64,000 nucleotides of DNA from Cephalotus follicularis (GCA_001972305.1 BDDD01001663.1:165298-229297); one strand, 5' to 3'; shown: positions 44,800-56,425, numbered from the stretch's first letter. Translations and numbers: made by a program. Notes: generated by a model not told the origin, from the sequence alone.

Positions 44800-46600
44800 G
44801 AATAGTAACAAGGTGACTAACGCAAGAGGAGATTGCGATCAAAGAAGAAATGGGAATGCTCAAAATGATGGAAAAGACAATTCTCTAAATGCAACATTGA
44901 ATCGATCAGATCTAGTTATTGTCGGTAACAATGGTAGCAACCACCAAGCGCCTTTGTAAGTAAGATTAACCCCGGAGTAGTTTACAAGAAATCCAAAGAC
45001 CTTTTTGTAAATGATAGATCCTATGGAAGTAAAAGCATGGATTCAAGGAAATGAAAAGATCTTCAGAGCCTTGAATTTCACGGATCATCAGAAAGAAGAG
45101 TTTTCGATTTATACGTTAAAAGAATAAGTGGATCTGTGGTAGAACACGATTGGAAGAACGAAGACACATCGAAAGTGATGACATGAGAAAGGTTTTAGGA
45201 AATATTTATGGACAAATATTTTCTTCAGACAATAAAGGATAAGAAGGACAAAGGATTTCCTTCGATTGGAAAAAGGTAAGCCCGCATCGATAGCTCTATA
45301 CGAGACAAAGTCGCGAGATTGTCTCGATAAGCGGCTCACCTGGTATCAACAGGAGCAAAGAAGAATGAATAAGTTTTCAAAGGTTTAAAACCCAACATTT
45401 GAAGATTGTGGATAACGTAGGAGCCGCAAACTTATGAAGCAGTGTTGAAGGATGCGATAATCTGAAGTACCAATCAAAAGCAAACGAACCAAGGACAAGG
45501 AAAGAGAACTACAACAACAAGAAAGGAAATTCGATGGAGAAAGAAAGGATGGAGCTCAATGACCTAGAGCATCAGTTAGAACATACTCCATAGATGTGAA
45601 AGATTCTAATGATGTTGTGACAAGACATGGATTGACTTTCGATGAATCATGCTAATATTGATTGAAAGAAGGTTAAGTTTTCTATAACCAATCAACTGGA
45701 GTTTGGTTACCAAAGCGCAAAGTCAGTGAACCTCAGCAATCCCAGCTAGACGATTATTGAAAAGCGCATATGAAGGTTATCTCACTTATATGGTGAACAC
45801 TAAGGAAGAAAAGATGGAAATAAAGAATGTTCGTAAGGATCTTATGGAAATGTTTCCTGGAGATCTACAGGGTACACCACTTGATCGAAAGACAAAGGTT
45901 GCAATGGACATAGTAACTGGAACGACTCCGATTTCAACGAGTCCCTATCAAGTGGCGCCGACCAAGTAAAAAAGGAGTTAAGAATCAGTTGCAAGAGCTT
46001 TTGGATAAAGTATTTTTCTGATTGAGCGTATCATTATGGGATGCACCAATGTTGTTTAAGAAGAAGGACGGGGCAATGAGACTTTGTATCGATTGCTAAG
46101 GATTACCAATTTGTTTAATCATCTTAAGAATGCTTGAGGATCAATCTTCGATCAGGTTATCATCAAGTAAAGGCCAAGAAGTGGGATGTACCGAAAACTG
46201 CTTTTCGAACAAGATATGAACTCCTCGAGTTTTGGTAATGTCATTTGGATTGACGAATGCTCTAGCTGTTTTCATGGATTTGGTGAATAAAGTATTTAGC
46301 ATATTGTTAGACCAGTTCGAGATAGCTTTTATTTACGGCATTTTTGGTATACTCCAAAGGTAGCGGATCATAAAGGGTACTTGACTAAGGTGCTACAAAA
46401 CTTGAGGAAAGGAAAAATGTATGCTAAATTTAGCAAGTGCCACTTTGGGATAAAGGAAATAGCATTTCTGGGATCATGTAATATTTCAATGGACTATGCT
46501 AAAGACAATAAGAGAATCGCAAGGACCAACGTCAGTAGTAGAAATACGAAATTTTCTTGGATTGGTAAGCTACTACCGAAGGTTCGTTGAATGTTTCTAT
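44800..46600 (+). pseudogene. pol: Gypsy H gag-protease-RT relic
   Basis: Gag has A-W-I-Q-G-N-E-K-I-F-R-A-L at 45033-45072, identical over this stretch to G gag. The PR-RT linker and RT start are read at 45757-45969 (E-G-Y-L-T-Y-M-V-N; F-P-G-D-L-Q-G-T-P; P-I-S-T-S-P-Y). RT palm near 46327 has lost the catalytic Asp pair (F-I-Y-G where F-I-D-D is expected). The thumb is at 46381-46590. Many stops. Clearly inactive. Confidence 0.8.
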
Positions 46601-47533
46601 CGCAATAAGAACTCTTTTGCAAGGATGACACGGAAGAAAGTTAAGTTCGAATGGTCTGAATAATGCAAAGAGAATTTCTTAAGGATTATGATTGTACCAT
46701 CCGAGAAAAGCGAACGCCTTGGCGGATCTTTTGGCAGTAATGATTACCATACAACAAATGTTATTAAGGAATTTCCAGGGATTGGAATTGGAAGCTGGAA
46801 AGCAAGAAGGAGTAATTTTCCTATCTCAAGTTATAATTCGATCGTCTTTAGTTAAACGAATCAAGCAGTGTCAGTTTGATGACCTGAAGCTTCAAGAAAA
46901 TAGCGAACAAGAGGTGTTGAATGTCTACATGTTGGGAGAAAGCAAAGAGAAAGGAAATTGTTGGGAATAGAAATGGTACAAATGACAACTGAGAAGGTAA
47001 GGTTAATTCAGAAGCATCTTTAACAACCCAAAGTGAATAAAAGAGTTATATGGATAAGAGATGAAGGGAGTTACAGTTGGAAATGAGAGATCTTGTTTTT
47101 CTTAAAGGTTTTACCTTGGAAAGAAGTAAAGAGATTTGGCGAAAAGAAAAAGCTTAATCCGTAATATATTGGACCATTTGAGATTTTGGAAAAAATTGAA
47201 GATGTTGTGATAGGCTTGCATTGCTACCAAGTCACTTTCACGTTCACTATGCGTTTCATGTATTTCATCTTCGGAAAATATATGGCCGACCCCTATTACG
47301 TTATGAGAGCTGAAACGATACAAGGGCATGAGAAGTTGTCATACAACGAGCAACCGGTGAAATTTTTGGTTTATAAAGAAGTTTTGTAGACTAAGATCAC
47401 TCTATTAATAAAGGTTTGATGGAGAAATAATGAAGTGTATGAAGACACTTGCAGATTGGAGGAAGTAATGAGACAAGAATACCCTCATCTTTTGAGTAGA
47501 AGGTATAACAAATTTTGAGGACAAAATTTTTGT
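46601..47533 (+). pseudogene. pol: Gypsy H RH/IN remnant with two deletions
   Basis: After K-V-K-F-E-W-S-E (46640-46665) the sequence jumps to the RNase H end (K-A-N-A-L-A-D-L), removing the RH catalytic core. It continues as the IN linker (R-I-K-Q-C-Q-F-D-D-L). At about 46920-46930 it jumps again to the part that in G reads P-I-C-W-E-K-V-G-E, removing the zinc region and the DDE core (about 0.8 kb relative to G). The IN C-terminal and tail region then runs to about 47520. Element I shows the same second junction. Confidence 0.8.
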
Positions 47534-47546
47534 AAGGAGGGTAGAA
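47534..47546 (+). other. Gypsy H polypurine tract
   Basis: AAGGAGGGTAGAA directly before the 3' LTR start TGTAATGACC; the identical tract precedes the I LTR at 56413-56425. Confidence 0.9.
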
Positions 47547-49805
47547 TGTAATGACCCGAAATTTTCATCAAAAATATTGTTTATGAATATATGATTGTTG
47601 AAATTAGCAAATGTTACAAGGGACCCGTAATATGACCCTAACGCTCGGGGGATTTGGGGGTTCTGCTCCCCGGTGAGCGGACGGGGGCAGCGCCCCCGGA
47701 AGAATATTTAATTTGGATATTTTTTTTGGACTAGGAATGGATCTGTACTTACTCCAAGATGGTGTTGTGTGCGCACTGTCGTTGTGCGTTTTGTACCACA
47801 AAGTTTCAACTGCCAATTTTAAAGTGTCGACAGTTTGGTGAAATGCCATAAAGCGTCGACAGTTATTTTAAAGCGTCAACAGTCAGAAATTGTGACTTAA
47901 AGCGTCGACAGTTTGTTATAGTATAATGGTGAAAGCGGCGGCACTTTCAAGCTTTATTTTTTCTTTGTACGCGTCAACTGGCAGCGCTTAGAGGGCGAAG
48001 CGGCAGCACTTTAGGGCTTAAGTGGCGACACTTAGTTATTAACCGCCGATGCTTTAAGAAAGAGGACACGTGTCGAGCAACGGACAAAAGAAGAGAACAC
48101 GTGGCGACTTGATGGAGAAAACGACAAATTTGAGGCGGCTTAAACTCCCCTATAAATACTGCTCCTTTGCTCAGTGCATTCGGCAGAAGAGAGGAAGAAA
48201 GGGAGAGAAAGGAGAAGAGAGAAAGGAGAAGGAGAGAAAGAGAGAAGAGAGAAGAGAGAAGAGAAAGGAAGGAAAATTTTGTGGAGATTTCGGTGTAGAA
48301 ATTTCTTCAACGTAGAGAAAGAAGGAAGGAGAATAAAGCAATGTAAGGAAACTCTATTCTTTCACTCAAAAATATTTTACCTACCTTCCTAAAATATTTT
48401 ATGATGATATTTTACAACTCAATTTAATTTAACTTTCCCATCGACATGATCGGTATATCCGTCTAACAGAGTGGAGGAAGTTAAATTTTCAATTATTATT
48501 TCAAATTTTATGCTCGTTGCAACCGTTTATTTTATCAACTCAGTTTAATTTAACTTTCCCATCGACATGATCGGTATATCCGTCTGACATAGTGGAGGAA
48601 GTTAATTTTAATTCAATATTTCAAGTAAGCAATTTTTATGCTCGATATTTAAATAACTTATTTTTATATATCATTTATAATTGTTACGTTCCTGTATTTT
48701 AAATTTCTGTCAATATTCATGGTAAAGACTATATTAAATTTATGTAAATTCTTAAATTCTATGTTGAATTGCTGCCAATTTCTTAACATAATTCTATATT
48801 ACTATTTTAAAATATTTCCGTTTGAAATATAAATTCTAGAAAATGTTGTACAAAATTATGTATGAATGCTTTGAGTTGATCACTCAACGTATCAAGAAAT
48901 GATTATTTTTACGAAATGAGAAAAGGCAACAAACTGAGATGAACAACGACTGGATTGCGATCCAGGGTGGATTAATCTAGTAAAAGATTAATGTTAAGGA
49001 GCGGAGAGTGCTCTCGGGCTTGCATGCTTAGTAATGATAGTAATCGGGGAGTGCACAATGCCCCGGTGAAACGAAGGTTCAACAGGGTTATTTACGTTTT
49101 TTGTCAACCCCTCAGTATTTATGAATTATTCTGATCCATGAGATAGGGTCAGAAAAAGAAATAAAATGTTCAATTTCATGAGATATGAACAGAAAAGGAA
49201 ATGAATGTGAAATATTTTGGCTTTATAAAATAATACAAGACAATGGTTTTCAAAGAGGTTATGTTTCCAAGTATGGCTGGACTATTTACAAGAAAATGTA
49301 TGATTTTAGAAATGTTTTGATGTTATGAAAATTATCAAAATTAATGGATTTCGATAACTTTTATGATTATGATTCTTACTGAGCTATTTTGGTGCTCACT
49401 CCTTTCAATGTTTTTGTTTTCAACTTTTCCAGGAAGAGATTGAACGAGGAAAGTCGAGCTTTAGCGGGAGTTCATAAGTGATATTTCGAAGAGAAATTAT
49501 GTGATGAAATAACATTCTTTTTGTATAACAGTTTATAACATTATCAATTAATGTTTTTCACTGTGTAATGCTTTATGATAGATCCTGTGTAGATATAAGA
49601 TGTTGACTATGAATATGATGATTTCAATGAGATTATAATATTTAAAGGGTAGTATGACAAGTTGCAAGTTATTTATATGAGATATTGGATAAATATTAGC
49701 AATTGGTATGATTGCTAAAGGATTAAAGGTTTCACCCCCACGTAACGCACCGACTCCCCGATGTTCGCTTTGAGCATAAAGTGGACTCGGATCGGGGGCG
49801 TTACA
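47547..49805 (+). repeat. Gypsy H 3' LTR (2259 bp)
   Basis: Full-length LTR. Contains the GTCGAC-type cluster (47820-48060), a TATA-like TATAAATACTGC near 48150, an (AG)-rich tract at 48180-48270 and two near-identical ~100-bp blocks around CCATCGACATGATCGGTATA (48438 and 48558). Open frames at 48070-48392 are translations of the purine tract and are not genes. Confidence 0.92.
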
Positions 49806-50283
49806 CATCGTGCAAAAGATAAAGACACAAAAGAATGCATCACCCCCGTATCAAACAATACATATGCAGATCTAGAGCATACGGGAAAAGTACTTGTCAC
49901 CACGTCATTGGCATTTTCCACCTCTTCAGCCGTCATGGCATAGGTTCTTACTGGTGCTCTTTGTTGCTGGGCTCCGTTCCCTCCTTGCCCTCCCGTCTTT
50001 GGTTGGATGCATTGATTGGACACATGTCCTTCTTGCCCACAGTTGTAGCATCTGATCGCCCTTTGATTTGGAGTTTGGTCCTGTCCTTGTCGACACTCTT
50101 TAGCTTGGTGTCCCTGCTTTCCACATTTGTAACAAACACCTGTCCCATATAAGCATTTCCCACGGTGTCTTTTCCCACATTCTTGACAAATTTTTGAGTC
50201 CTGTCCTCTATCGGACCTTGCTTTCTTATGCTTACTGTTAGAGGATTCACCTGATTTCCTCTTCCCTTGTTCTTGCTCAGCTC
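49806..50283 (-). pseudogene. gag: Chromovirus G zinc knuckles and protease N-half
   Basis: Minus strand, right to left: three consecutive knuckle-like motifs (C-Q-E-C-G-K-R-H-R-G-K-C, C-Y-K-C-G-K-Q-G-H, C-Y-N-C-G-Q-E-G-H) at about 50200-50000, then a Q/G-rich linker, then protease with an intact-looking L-F-D-T-G catalytic box at about 49860-49840. The frame is cut at 49810 by H and continues at 42843. Three knuckles is more than the usual one or two. Confidence 0.88.
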
Positions 50284-50976
50284 GTCTTAGCGATATCTTT
50301 GGTTATCAATTTCTATCCTCAGTGCACACCTCAAAACTGCGTCATACGTTTGCAGGTCTTGTGCTATCACCAGCCTTCGGATATAAGACTACAAACCATG
50401 AGAAAATCTAATAGCCCTTCTCTCTTCTGTGGACACTAGATGAATTGCATATCGGGACATCCTTACGAAATTTGCCTCGTATTGAGCCACTGTTTCGGAC
50501 TCACCTTGCTCCAGTTGGAGAAAATCTTCCTCCATTTTATCCCTCAAAGCTTGCGGACAATATTTGTTCATAAATATTTCTTTGAACCCTTCCCATGTCA
50601 TCGCTTCTCTTTCTCGATGCATCTTGGTTCTCTCAATCATACACCACAATTGATCCGCTGCTCCATCTAACTTGTATATTGAAAACTCTACTTTCTATCG
50701 GTCCGTGCAATCCAACGCTCTAAAAATCTTCTCATTCCCTTGGATCCATGCTTCCGCTTGCAAATGATTGGTTGTTCCCAAAAAGATTTTTGGATTGTGC
50801 CTCGCAAATTGCTCTATCGTCGGTCTTGAAGGTGGGTGCTCTTGATGATTATTGTCGTTGTTGTCGGCAATAACTTGAGCCAATCTATTTAAAATCACGC
50901 TCAGTGAATTATCATCTTCGTTGTTTCATGCATTTTCGTTTCTTCTTTTTCCTCTTCCTCTTCTCGCGTCGGCCAT
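50284..50976 (-). pseudogene. gag: Chromovirus G gag capsid part
   Basis: Starts at ATG 50976-50974 (M-A-D-A-R-R-G-R-G-K, very basic). An early TGA follows after about 15 codons. The capsid part has E-A-W-I-Q-G-N-E-K-I-F-R-A-L-D at about 50760-50700, a TAG near 50692, then W-E-G-F-K-E-I-F-M-N-K-Y and L-E-Q-G-E-S-E-T-V-A-Q-Y-E at 50649-50389. Three in-frame stops; otherwise well preserved. Confidence 0.9.
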
Positions 50977-51190
50977 CTAGTTAGCATCTGTAGGTTAGTT
51001 CTTAATCTTAAGCAATTCTACTCACATGCTAGGTAAAGCAGTTAAATTCTACTGCTTAAGATCATACAAGAACTAACAGCTTTATTTATCTCATAGACCT
51101 TTATACATTTCCTACACTTCATTTCACACCTATGTCACATTTTCACATGTCCATATTTAAACATTTTTACAAAACTTCTTTATTGTTACC

Positions 51191-51577
51191 CTAGTCTTCA
51201 TCACTAGGGACATCGTCGTCAGGTATTTCTTGTTGAATCCGTCTTATCATCATTCTGAGGTTTTCTCTAACACCAGTCATCACAATGTCTTTAAGTCCCC
51301 AAATATATCACATAAGTAACCTAAGGCCAGATTTAATCTCTCTAAGGATTTCGTCTTTCCTTTTTAACTCTTCATGGTAGTCTGCCTCCATTTGGTAAAT
51401 GTGTGTATAGAATTGCTCTCTATTATTTGCTACCATTTGTCTTAACTCTTCCTTTTCTTCACGGAATTGTTGGTTTTTAGCTATCAGGGTTGGTACTCGC
51501 CAGTGTACCGTTTCGGATGACCCATAACGGGAGAATCCTGTACTAGAATTGGAGTTGGATTCGCTCGTTGATGACAT
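51191..51577 (-). pseudogene. Extra coiled-coil ORF between PBS and gag in G
   Basis: Frame from ATG at 51577 (M-S-S-T-S-E-S-N-S) to a stop at 51191-51193: 129 codons including the stop, with one internal TGA (51308-51310). N-terminal ~20 residues are Ser-rich. Residues ~35-85 are Glu/Lys/Arg-rich with heptad spacing, suggesting a coiled coil. The C-terminus is acidic (P-D-D-D-V-P-S-D-E-D). Standard Tekay-type elements have gag directly after the leader; extra upstream ORFs are known from Ogre (Tat) elements. A decayed homologue exists in H (44400-44695), so it is a lineage trait. Function unknown; no domain recognised. Confidence 0.7.
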
Positions 51578-51633
51578 CTGAAAATAGGTTAGCAAATACA
51601 CAAACCATATCCGCAACACGTATCACAATTATC

Positions 51634-51645
51634 TCTCTGATACCA
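51634..51645 (-). other. Chromovirus G primer-binding site
   Basis: Minus strand reads TGGTATCAGAGA, four bases inside the LTR boundary at 51650. Confidence 0.9.
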
Positions 51646-51649
51646 TTCT

Positions 51650-53717
51650 TGTAACGCCCCCGACCCGAACCCACTAATAGCACAAAGCGAACCTCAGGGA
51701 TCGATCGCGTTACGGTGGGTGTGAAACGTTACATCCTTTGGTACTCTTCTCTAAAAGTACATTACATCATAATTTTCACGTTTGCAACATAATACATAAT
51801 CTCAAATTCATACTTTACACATAATCATCTTATACAAAGATGTCATAACCATATCGTTGGTCTACATATACACAAGATCATCCTTCTACATAAACATATA
51901 ATACAGCGGAAAAACTTTGTTCTTATTACATATCAAAACATTTATGCAAACATCATTGCATAGCCTTTCTTTCACAAAAACTCCTTCTTAAGAGCTTCCT
52001 CTAAGCTCCTAATCTCAATTCATTCATTTCCTGAAAACATTTTATTTGAAAACAACATTGAAATGAATGAGCTAAAAATAGCTCAATAAGTTGTTTTTAT
52101 AGTAAACAAATTTCATCATAAAATTTTTCTAGTCAATACATATAACTAGAACATTTCGTAAAGCATATCACTTTTCTAATTACAAACTCGTAACTAGAAC
52201 ATTTCATAAACATAGAAGTCATAAAAACCATAATGAACCCTTTACACCGCTTCACCGGGGCATTGTGCACTCCCCGACTACTATCCTTACATCACATGCA
52301 TGTCCGTGAGCATCTCGCTCCATTAACATTGAGCATCTCGCTCCATTCCCCTTGGATCGCAATCCAAGGGTGGTTCATTCATCATTTACTTTGAGTGATC
52401 ATCTCAAAGCATTCATAAAAATCATTTCATAACATTTCTTTCACAATTCATAAACTTTTCTCTTCATTTGAGTAATTGACTCAAATGAGTTCATAAAATA
52501 GTTTTGCATAGCTTTACTAAAACTTATAATTCATATAGAAATAAGCATTTTCAGAGAAAACATAAAACATAAATATTAAATTAGACCTCTTTAAGAATTC
52601 AAAAAGCTCAATATCATGACAATTGGTTGAGAATTGAATCCGTTATGAATTTTTGAAAGTGCCTGGTTCCATATGAAAACAAGGCATGAGCAGTAAAGTG
52701 AAACATCAATTCTCGTCACGAATTCGACAGAATTCTAAGATACATAAACGATAACAGTTAAATAGGACATTTTAAGGTTTTTAAAACATCCAACCATTTA
52801 ATTTTTCATCAAGAAACGAGCAAGATATGATTTAAAGAATTTGCTACATAATCCAGGAATAAAACGGTACCCAAACAGCAATTTAAAACATGAATTTTCA
52901 TCAAGAAAATGATAGAATCTTGAAAAATGCAATGCATAAAAGTTGTAGAGGACATCCTAACGTTTGCATAACATCTAACCATTCAAAAATTCATCAAGAA
53001 TTGAACAAGATATCAATAGAACAATCTGCTGTATAATTTTGAATCAAAACAGAGGAAGTTTTGACATAAATCGGTATAGAATTTCATTACTTTGCTTTAG
53101 AATTTCTTTCTCTTTTTCTCTCCCACAAATTCTTCACTTCAGTCTCAGCAGGAGCACTTTCCTTCTCAGCCAAAATGACTGAGTTCAACCCTCTTGACAA
53201 TTAAATAGAAGGGTTACTTGGGAGGCAAGTCTTCTCCCCTTCTCACACAACTCTACTCTCTCTCTTGGCAGCCCATGTGCTCAAATTCAACCAATCCAAG
53301 TGATGGCACTAGTTAGATCATCTGATAACATCTCATATCATCCTCCCCTGGCCTGCCACGTGTCCAAAATTAAAGATTTTCACTCACAAAATGCCAAAAA
53401 GTCAGATTTTGCATTTTGTCTGTAGCTCAAAGTGTCGACGTTTTCTCCCTAAGCGTCGTCGGTCACGGGCTTGACCGGAGTTCTCCACTTCTATCCTGAC
53501 TAAAGCACTGGCGCTTTCTTACAAAGCATCGCCACTTTACATCTTCATCCAGGTCAACTGACACACTTGACTTCAACGCGTCGACGTTTACAATTAGAGC
53601 GTCGTCCGTTACCCAAAGCGTAGGGTCATACTACCGGTCCCTTGAACTATTTGCCAATTACACAATAGAAATAATTTTTCATAATTAATATTTTACATGG
53701 AAATTTGGGTCATTACA
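51650..53717 (-). repeat. Chromovirus G 5' LTR (2068 bp)
   Basis: Aligns end to end with 37437-39503. Contains the GTCGAC-type cluster at 53430-53630 and the ~186-bp tandem block at about 52560-53080. Flanked on the right by GGTAT (53718-53722). Confidence 0.92.
53430..53630. repeat. GTCGAC-type motif cluster in G 5' LTR
   Basis: AAAGTGTCGACGTTTT, AAGCGTCGTCGG, AAAGCATCGCCACTTT and ACGCGTCGACGTTTAC are visible. At least two sites are closer to the perfect palindrome here than in the 3' LTR copy. Confidence 0.8.
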
Positions 53718-53893
53718 GGTATCATCTGATCAAATAGATCAAAGATAGAGGAATTAAGACATTAGATAGAGTTGCATCGGAAGCAAATTTAGCGGAGCCA
53801 CTAATCAAGGTCGCAAGCAGTACTCATGAGACGGTTTAAAGTACAAAATGCTTAGACTGTAGATCTTCGTGGCTGTAGGGAGAAGCGGGAGAT
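53718..53893 (+). pseudogene. pol: Copia C RNase H end and polypurine tract
   Basis: Continuation of the frame cut at 37431: K-D-R-G-I-K-T-L-D-R-V-A-S-E-A-N-L-A-E-P-L, typical of the copia RNase H C-terminus (normally ...N-x-A-D-P-L-T-K). The tract AGAAGCGGGAGAT (53881-53893) leads into the LTR. The target copy GGTAT of G is at its left end. Confidence 0.82.
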
Positions 53894-55130
53894 TGTTAGA
53901 ATAGGGGTGTCCCTGCAATGCACGACATGGTTGCATTCATATGCAGTGAACATATGTTACACTTTCTAAGTCTGCATTCCTAATTCCAGTTATGTTTTAT
54001 GTCAATATTATATTCAAAATGGAAAAGGCTATATGTATTATCCCAAACCGTTGAATCGGATCAGTTGATCACCATGTAATATGAATACACGTATAGCGCC
54101 CTGTCCATACAGGGTTGGATCTCATACCTGGGAGGTTATGAGAATGAGATCCTTACTTCATTGTAACAAAAGTTCCAAGTCATTGATTCAGTTTCTTAGG
54201 GAAATTGATGAACCGCAAAGACTTGTTGTGTTATGCTTGCTCTGAATGATAAAGGAGGATGGATCATCTCATTGACATTTGGGTTTACCCTAAAGCTGAT
54301 GCGGGCTGCGTGCTAGGAGGCAAGACACTGAGCCGACCCACCATAGGAAATCCTTTTTCGAAAGTCATTACATGTGTGTAAGGGTTCCTATTTGTATCGA
54401 TAGTGCATAGTCTATGGTGACTAGTAGGCTAAAGGCAACATGCGTTGTTTCCTTATACCTGAACGACTAGTATGCATTGTGTAGTAACCGCTTGACTTTG
54501 ATTTTTGCCCTCCCCAGCACTAGCCACGTGCTGGCAAATGGGTTGTCTTTGGGTCTTACGGGAGCTGCATTGGGATGTATTGGCGAGTGCACAATAAGGG
54601 ATCGTCACACCCGTAATCATGGTGACTTGCTCTATAATATCTATATCCTTTGTAGACTCATAAAACCTGGGCAGGTGTAAGCAGACTGGAAAGGAAGTTT
54701 CCTGGGAGGTCTACTGAAAGTCTCAAATATGTTCATAGATTTATAGTTATCGTGACTTAAACTGGGGATGACACAGATCCAAACCCTAGGTCATGGTCGG
54801 AGCAAATGGCGAGGGATACATGACACATAGATCAATGTGAGAATAAAGTACTGGTTACTCTGGCTAACGACTAATAGACGTGGTGTACATGGATCCGGGG
54901 GTGATTTGGAGATCACACCGGGGCTATAGGATAGTCGTAGGACTATCAGGATGGTCGTACCAGAATCATGGGTTTTTTGGAAACATATCGTTCTACCGGA
55001 ACATTTTATTTGTTGGACTTAATGTCAAGCAACACCATAACAAATTGTTATATGTAAAGGGATGATTGTTCAACTTGTAAGTGCAGTTGGCAGTTATTAT
55101 TGGAGAGAGAGCTTATGGACTTAAAGCTTG
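53894..55130 (+). repeat. Copia C 3' LTR (right boundary uncertain)
   Basis: Starts TGTTAGAATAGGGG right after the polypurine tract. Because the 5' LTR is not recognised in the window, the right end cannot be fixed; the character of the sequence changes somewhere between 55080 and 55640. No coding content. Confidence 0.6.
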
Positions 55131-55679
55131 AGGACTCATTGGGCTAGGGCTTTTCTATCCCTATCTGGCCGATTTAATGCCTTAGATTAGCTTAATTCAT
55201 TGTTGTCCCAATGTGTTTCTTACTATCCCAAATACAAGTCTTCTTAGTCTACCATTATTGACCAAGTCAAATTTGTGTTTAACACACTTTGTGAGCTTTG
55301 GTCCTTGCTTCTTTTTGCCAAAATTTTGAGGATTCCTTTAGTACTCCATTTGTCCGGCTATGCGATGAAATAAAAGAGAGAAAATGTGTTTAATACATGT
55401 GCTTGACTGGCAAGGAAATGAACTTTGAAAAGTCTTGTAATAAAAGGTGATTTTATTATTAAACTTTGTACACTTCTAAGTCTCCTATTTCTCTCTTGGC
55501 TTTCACCCATGGGAGCTCTCCCTCTTTTCTTCTCTTCATGTCGTCTCCTGTCTTCTTCATTAGAAGACATTAAAGAGCTTCTAGCTGTTGAAGAAAGAAA
55601 GAACAATACATCCTCCTTTTACCCTCCAATCTCATAATAGGTGGAGATGGTTTGTACCTTGCATTCAAGAAACTAGAAA
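55131..55679. other. Unassigned stretch between C and I
   Basis: Includes a CT-rich patch (55480-55560) that could still belong to the copia C LTR leader. Overlapping short frames on both strands (55358-55606, 55425-55637) lack any recognised motif. Confidence 0.4.
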
Positions 55680-56425
55680 GCAAGGAAAAGGAACTTACTT
55701 ATCTAAGGTCATAGCTCGACCATCTTTAGTTGAACGAATGAAGCAGTGTTAGTTTGATGATCTAGAACTTAAGAAGATATCGGATGGACGTGTTGAGCGC
55801 CTATATGTTGGGAGGAAGTAGGCGAAAGGAAGTTATTAAGACAGGAAATGGTACAAATAATAACTGAGAAAGTAACGTTAATTCAGAAGTGTCTACTAGT
55901 ATCCCAAATTGGATAAAAGAGTTATGCGAATAAGAAACAAAGAGAGTTACAGTTTGAAGTGGGAGATCATGTTTTCTTAAAGGTATCACATTGGAAAGGA
56001 GTAATGAGATTTGACAAGAATGGAAAGCTTAGTCCGTGATACATTGGACCATTTGAGATTTTAGAAAAAATTAGAGAAGTTGCGTAGAGGCTCGCATTGC
56101 CACCAAATCTCTCTCACATTCACAATGTATTTCATTTGTCTCTACTTCAGAAATATATGGCCAACCCATCTCATGTTCTATGAGTCGAACAAATGCAGGT
56201 GCATGAAGGCTTATCATATAATGAACGACCAACGGAATTCTGGATTATAAATAACAAATTCTACAGACCAAGACAATTCCATTACTAAAAGTGTCATGGA
56301 CAAATCACAGAATTGATGAAGCCAGTTGGGAATCAGAAGAAACAATGAGACGAGAATACCCTCATTTTTTTGAGTCTGCTGTGTAACAAATTTTGAGGAT
56401 AAAATTTTTGTAAGGAGGGTAGAAT
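55680..56425 (+). pseudogene. pol: Gypsy I integrase remnant and polypurine tract
   Basis: Begins in the RH-IN linker (L-S-K-V-I-A-R-P-S-L-V-E-R). At about 55795 it jumps to P-I-C-W-E-E-V-G-E, skipping the zinc and DDE core exactly as in H. The IN C-terminus is well recognisable (L-Q-F-E-V-G-D-H-V-F-L-K, G-P-F-E-I-L-E-K, A-N-P-S-H-V-L) down to about 56225. The chromodomain tail is decayed. The tract AAGGAGGGTAGAA is at 56413-56425. The upstream part is truncated. Confidence 0.82.

Larger units (their letters stand above)
42849..49805 (+). mobile_element. Gypsy H, deleted relative of G, inserted in G protease
   Basis: Plus-strand element with PBS, relic of the extra ORF, gag, PR, RT, a deleted RNase H, a deleted IN core, IN C-terminus, polypurine tract and 3' LTR. 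Its proteins are closest to G. Removing it joins 49811 to 42848 in the same protease frame of G. LTRs differ at about 16 of the first 225 bases by eye. Confidence 0.88.
37437..53717 (-). mobile_element. Chromovirus G (Tekay-like), interrupted by H
   Basis: Minus-strand gypsy element inserted in copia C with a clear 5-bp duplication (GGTAT). Without H it is about 9.3 kb. Order on the minus strand: 5' LTR, PBS, extra coiled-coil ORF, gag with three knuckles, PR, RT, RH, IN, chromodomain, polypurine tract, 3' LTR. The chromodomain and IN type place it in the chromoviruses, nearest Tekay/Del by eye. LTRs differ at about 18 of the first ~215 bases. Confidence 0.9.

Noticed and set aside
48070..48392. 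Two overlapping Lys/Glu/Arg-rich open frames
   Set aside because: They translate the (AG)-rich tract of the H 3' LTR; charge and length come from the purine bias, and the 5' LTR copy lacks most of it.
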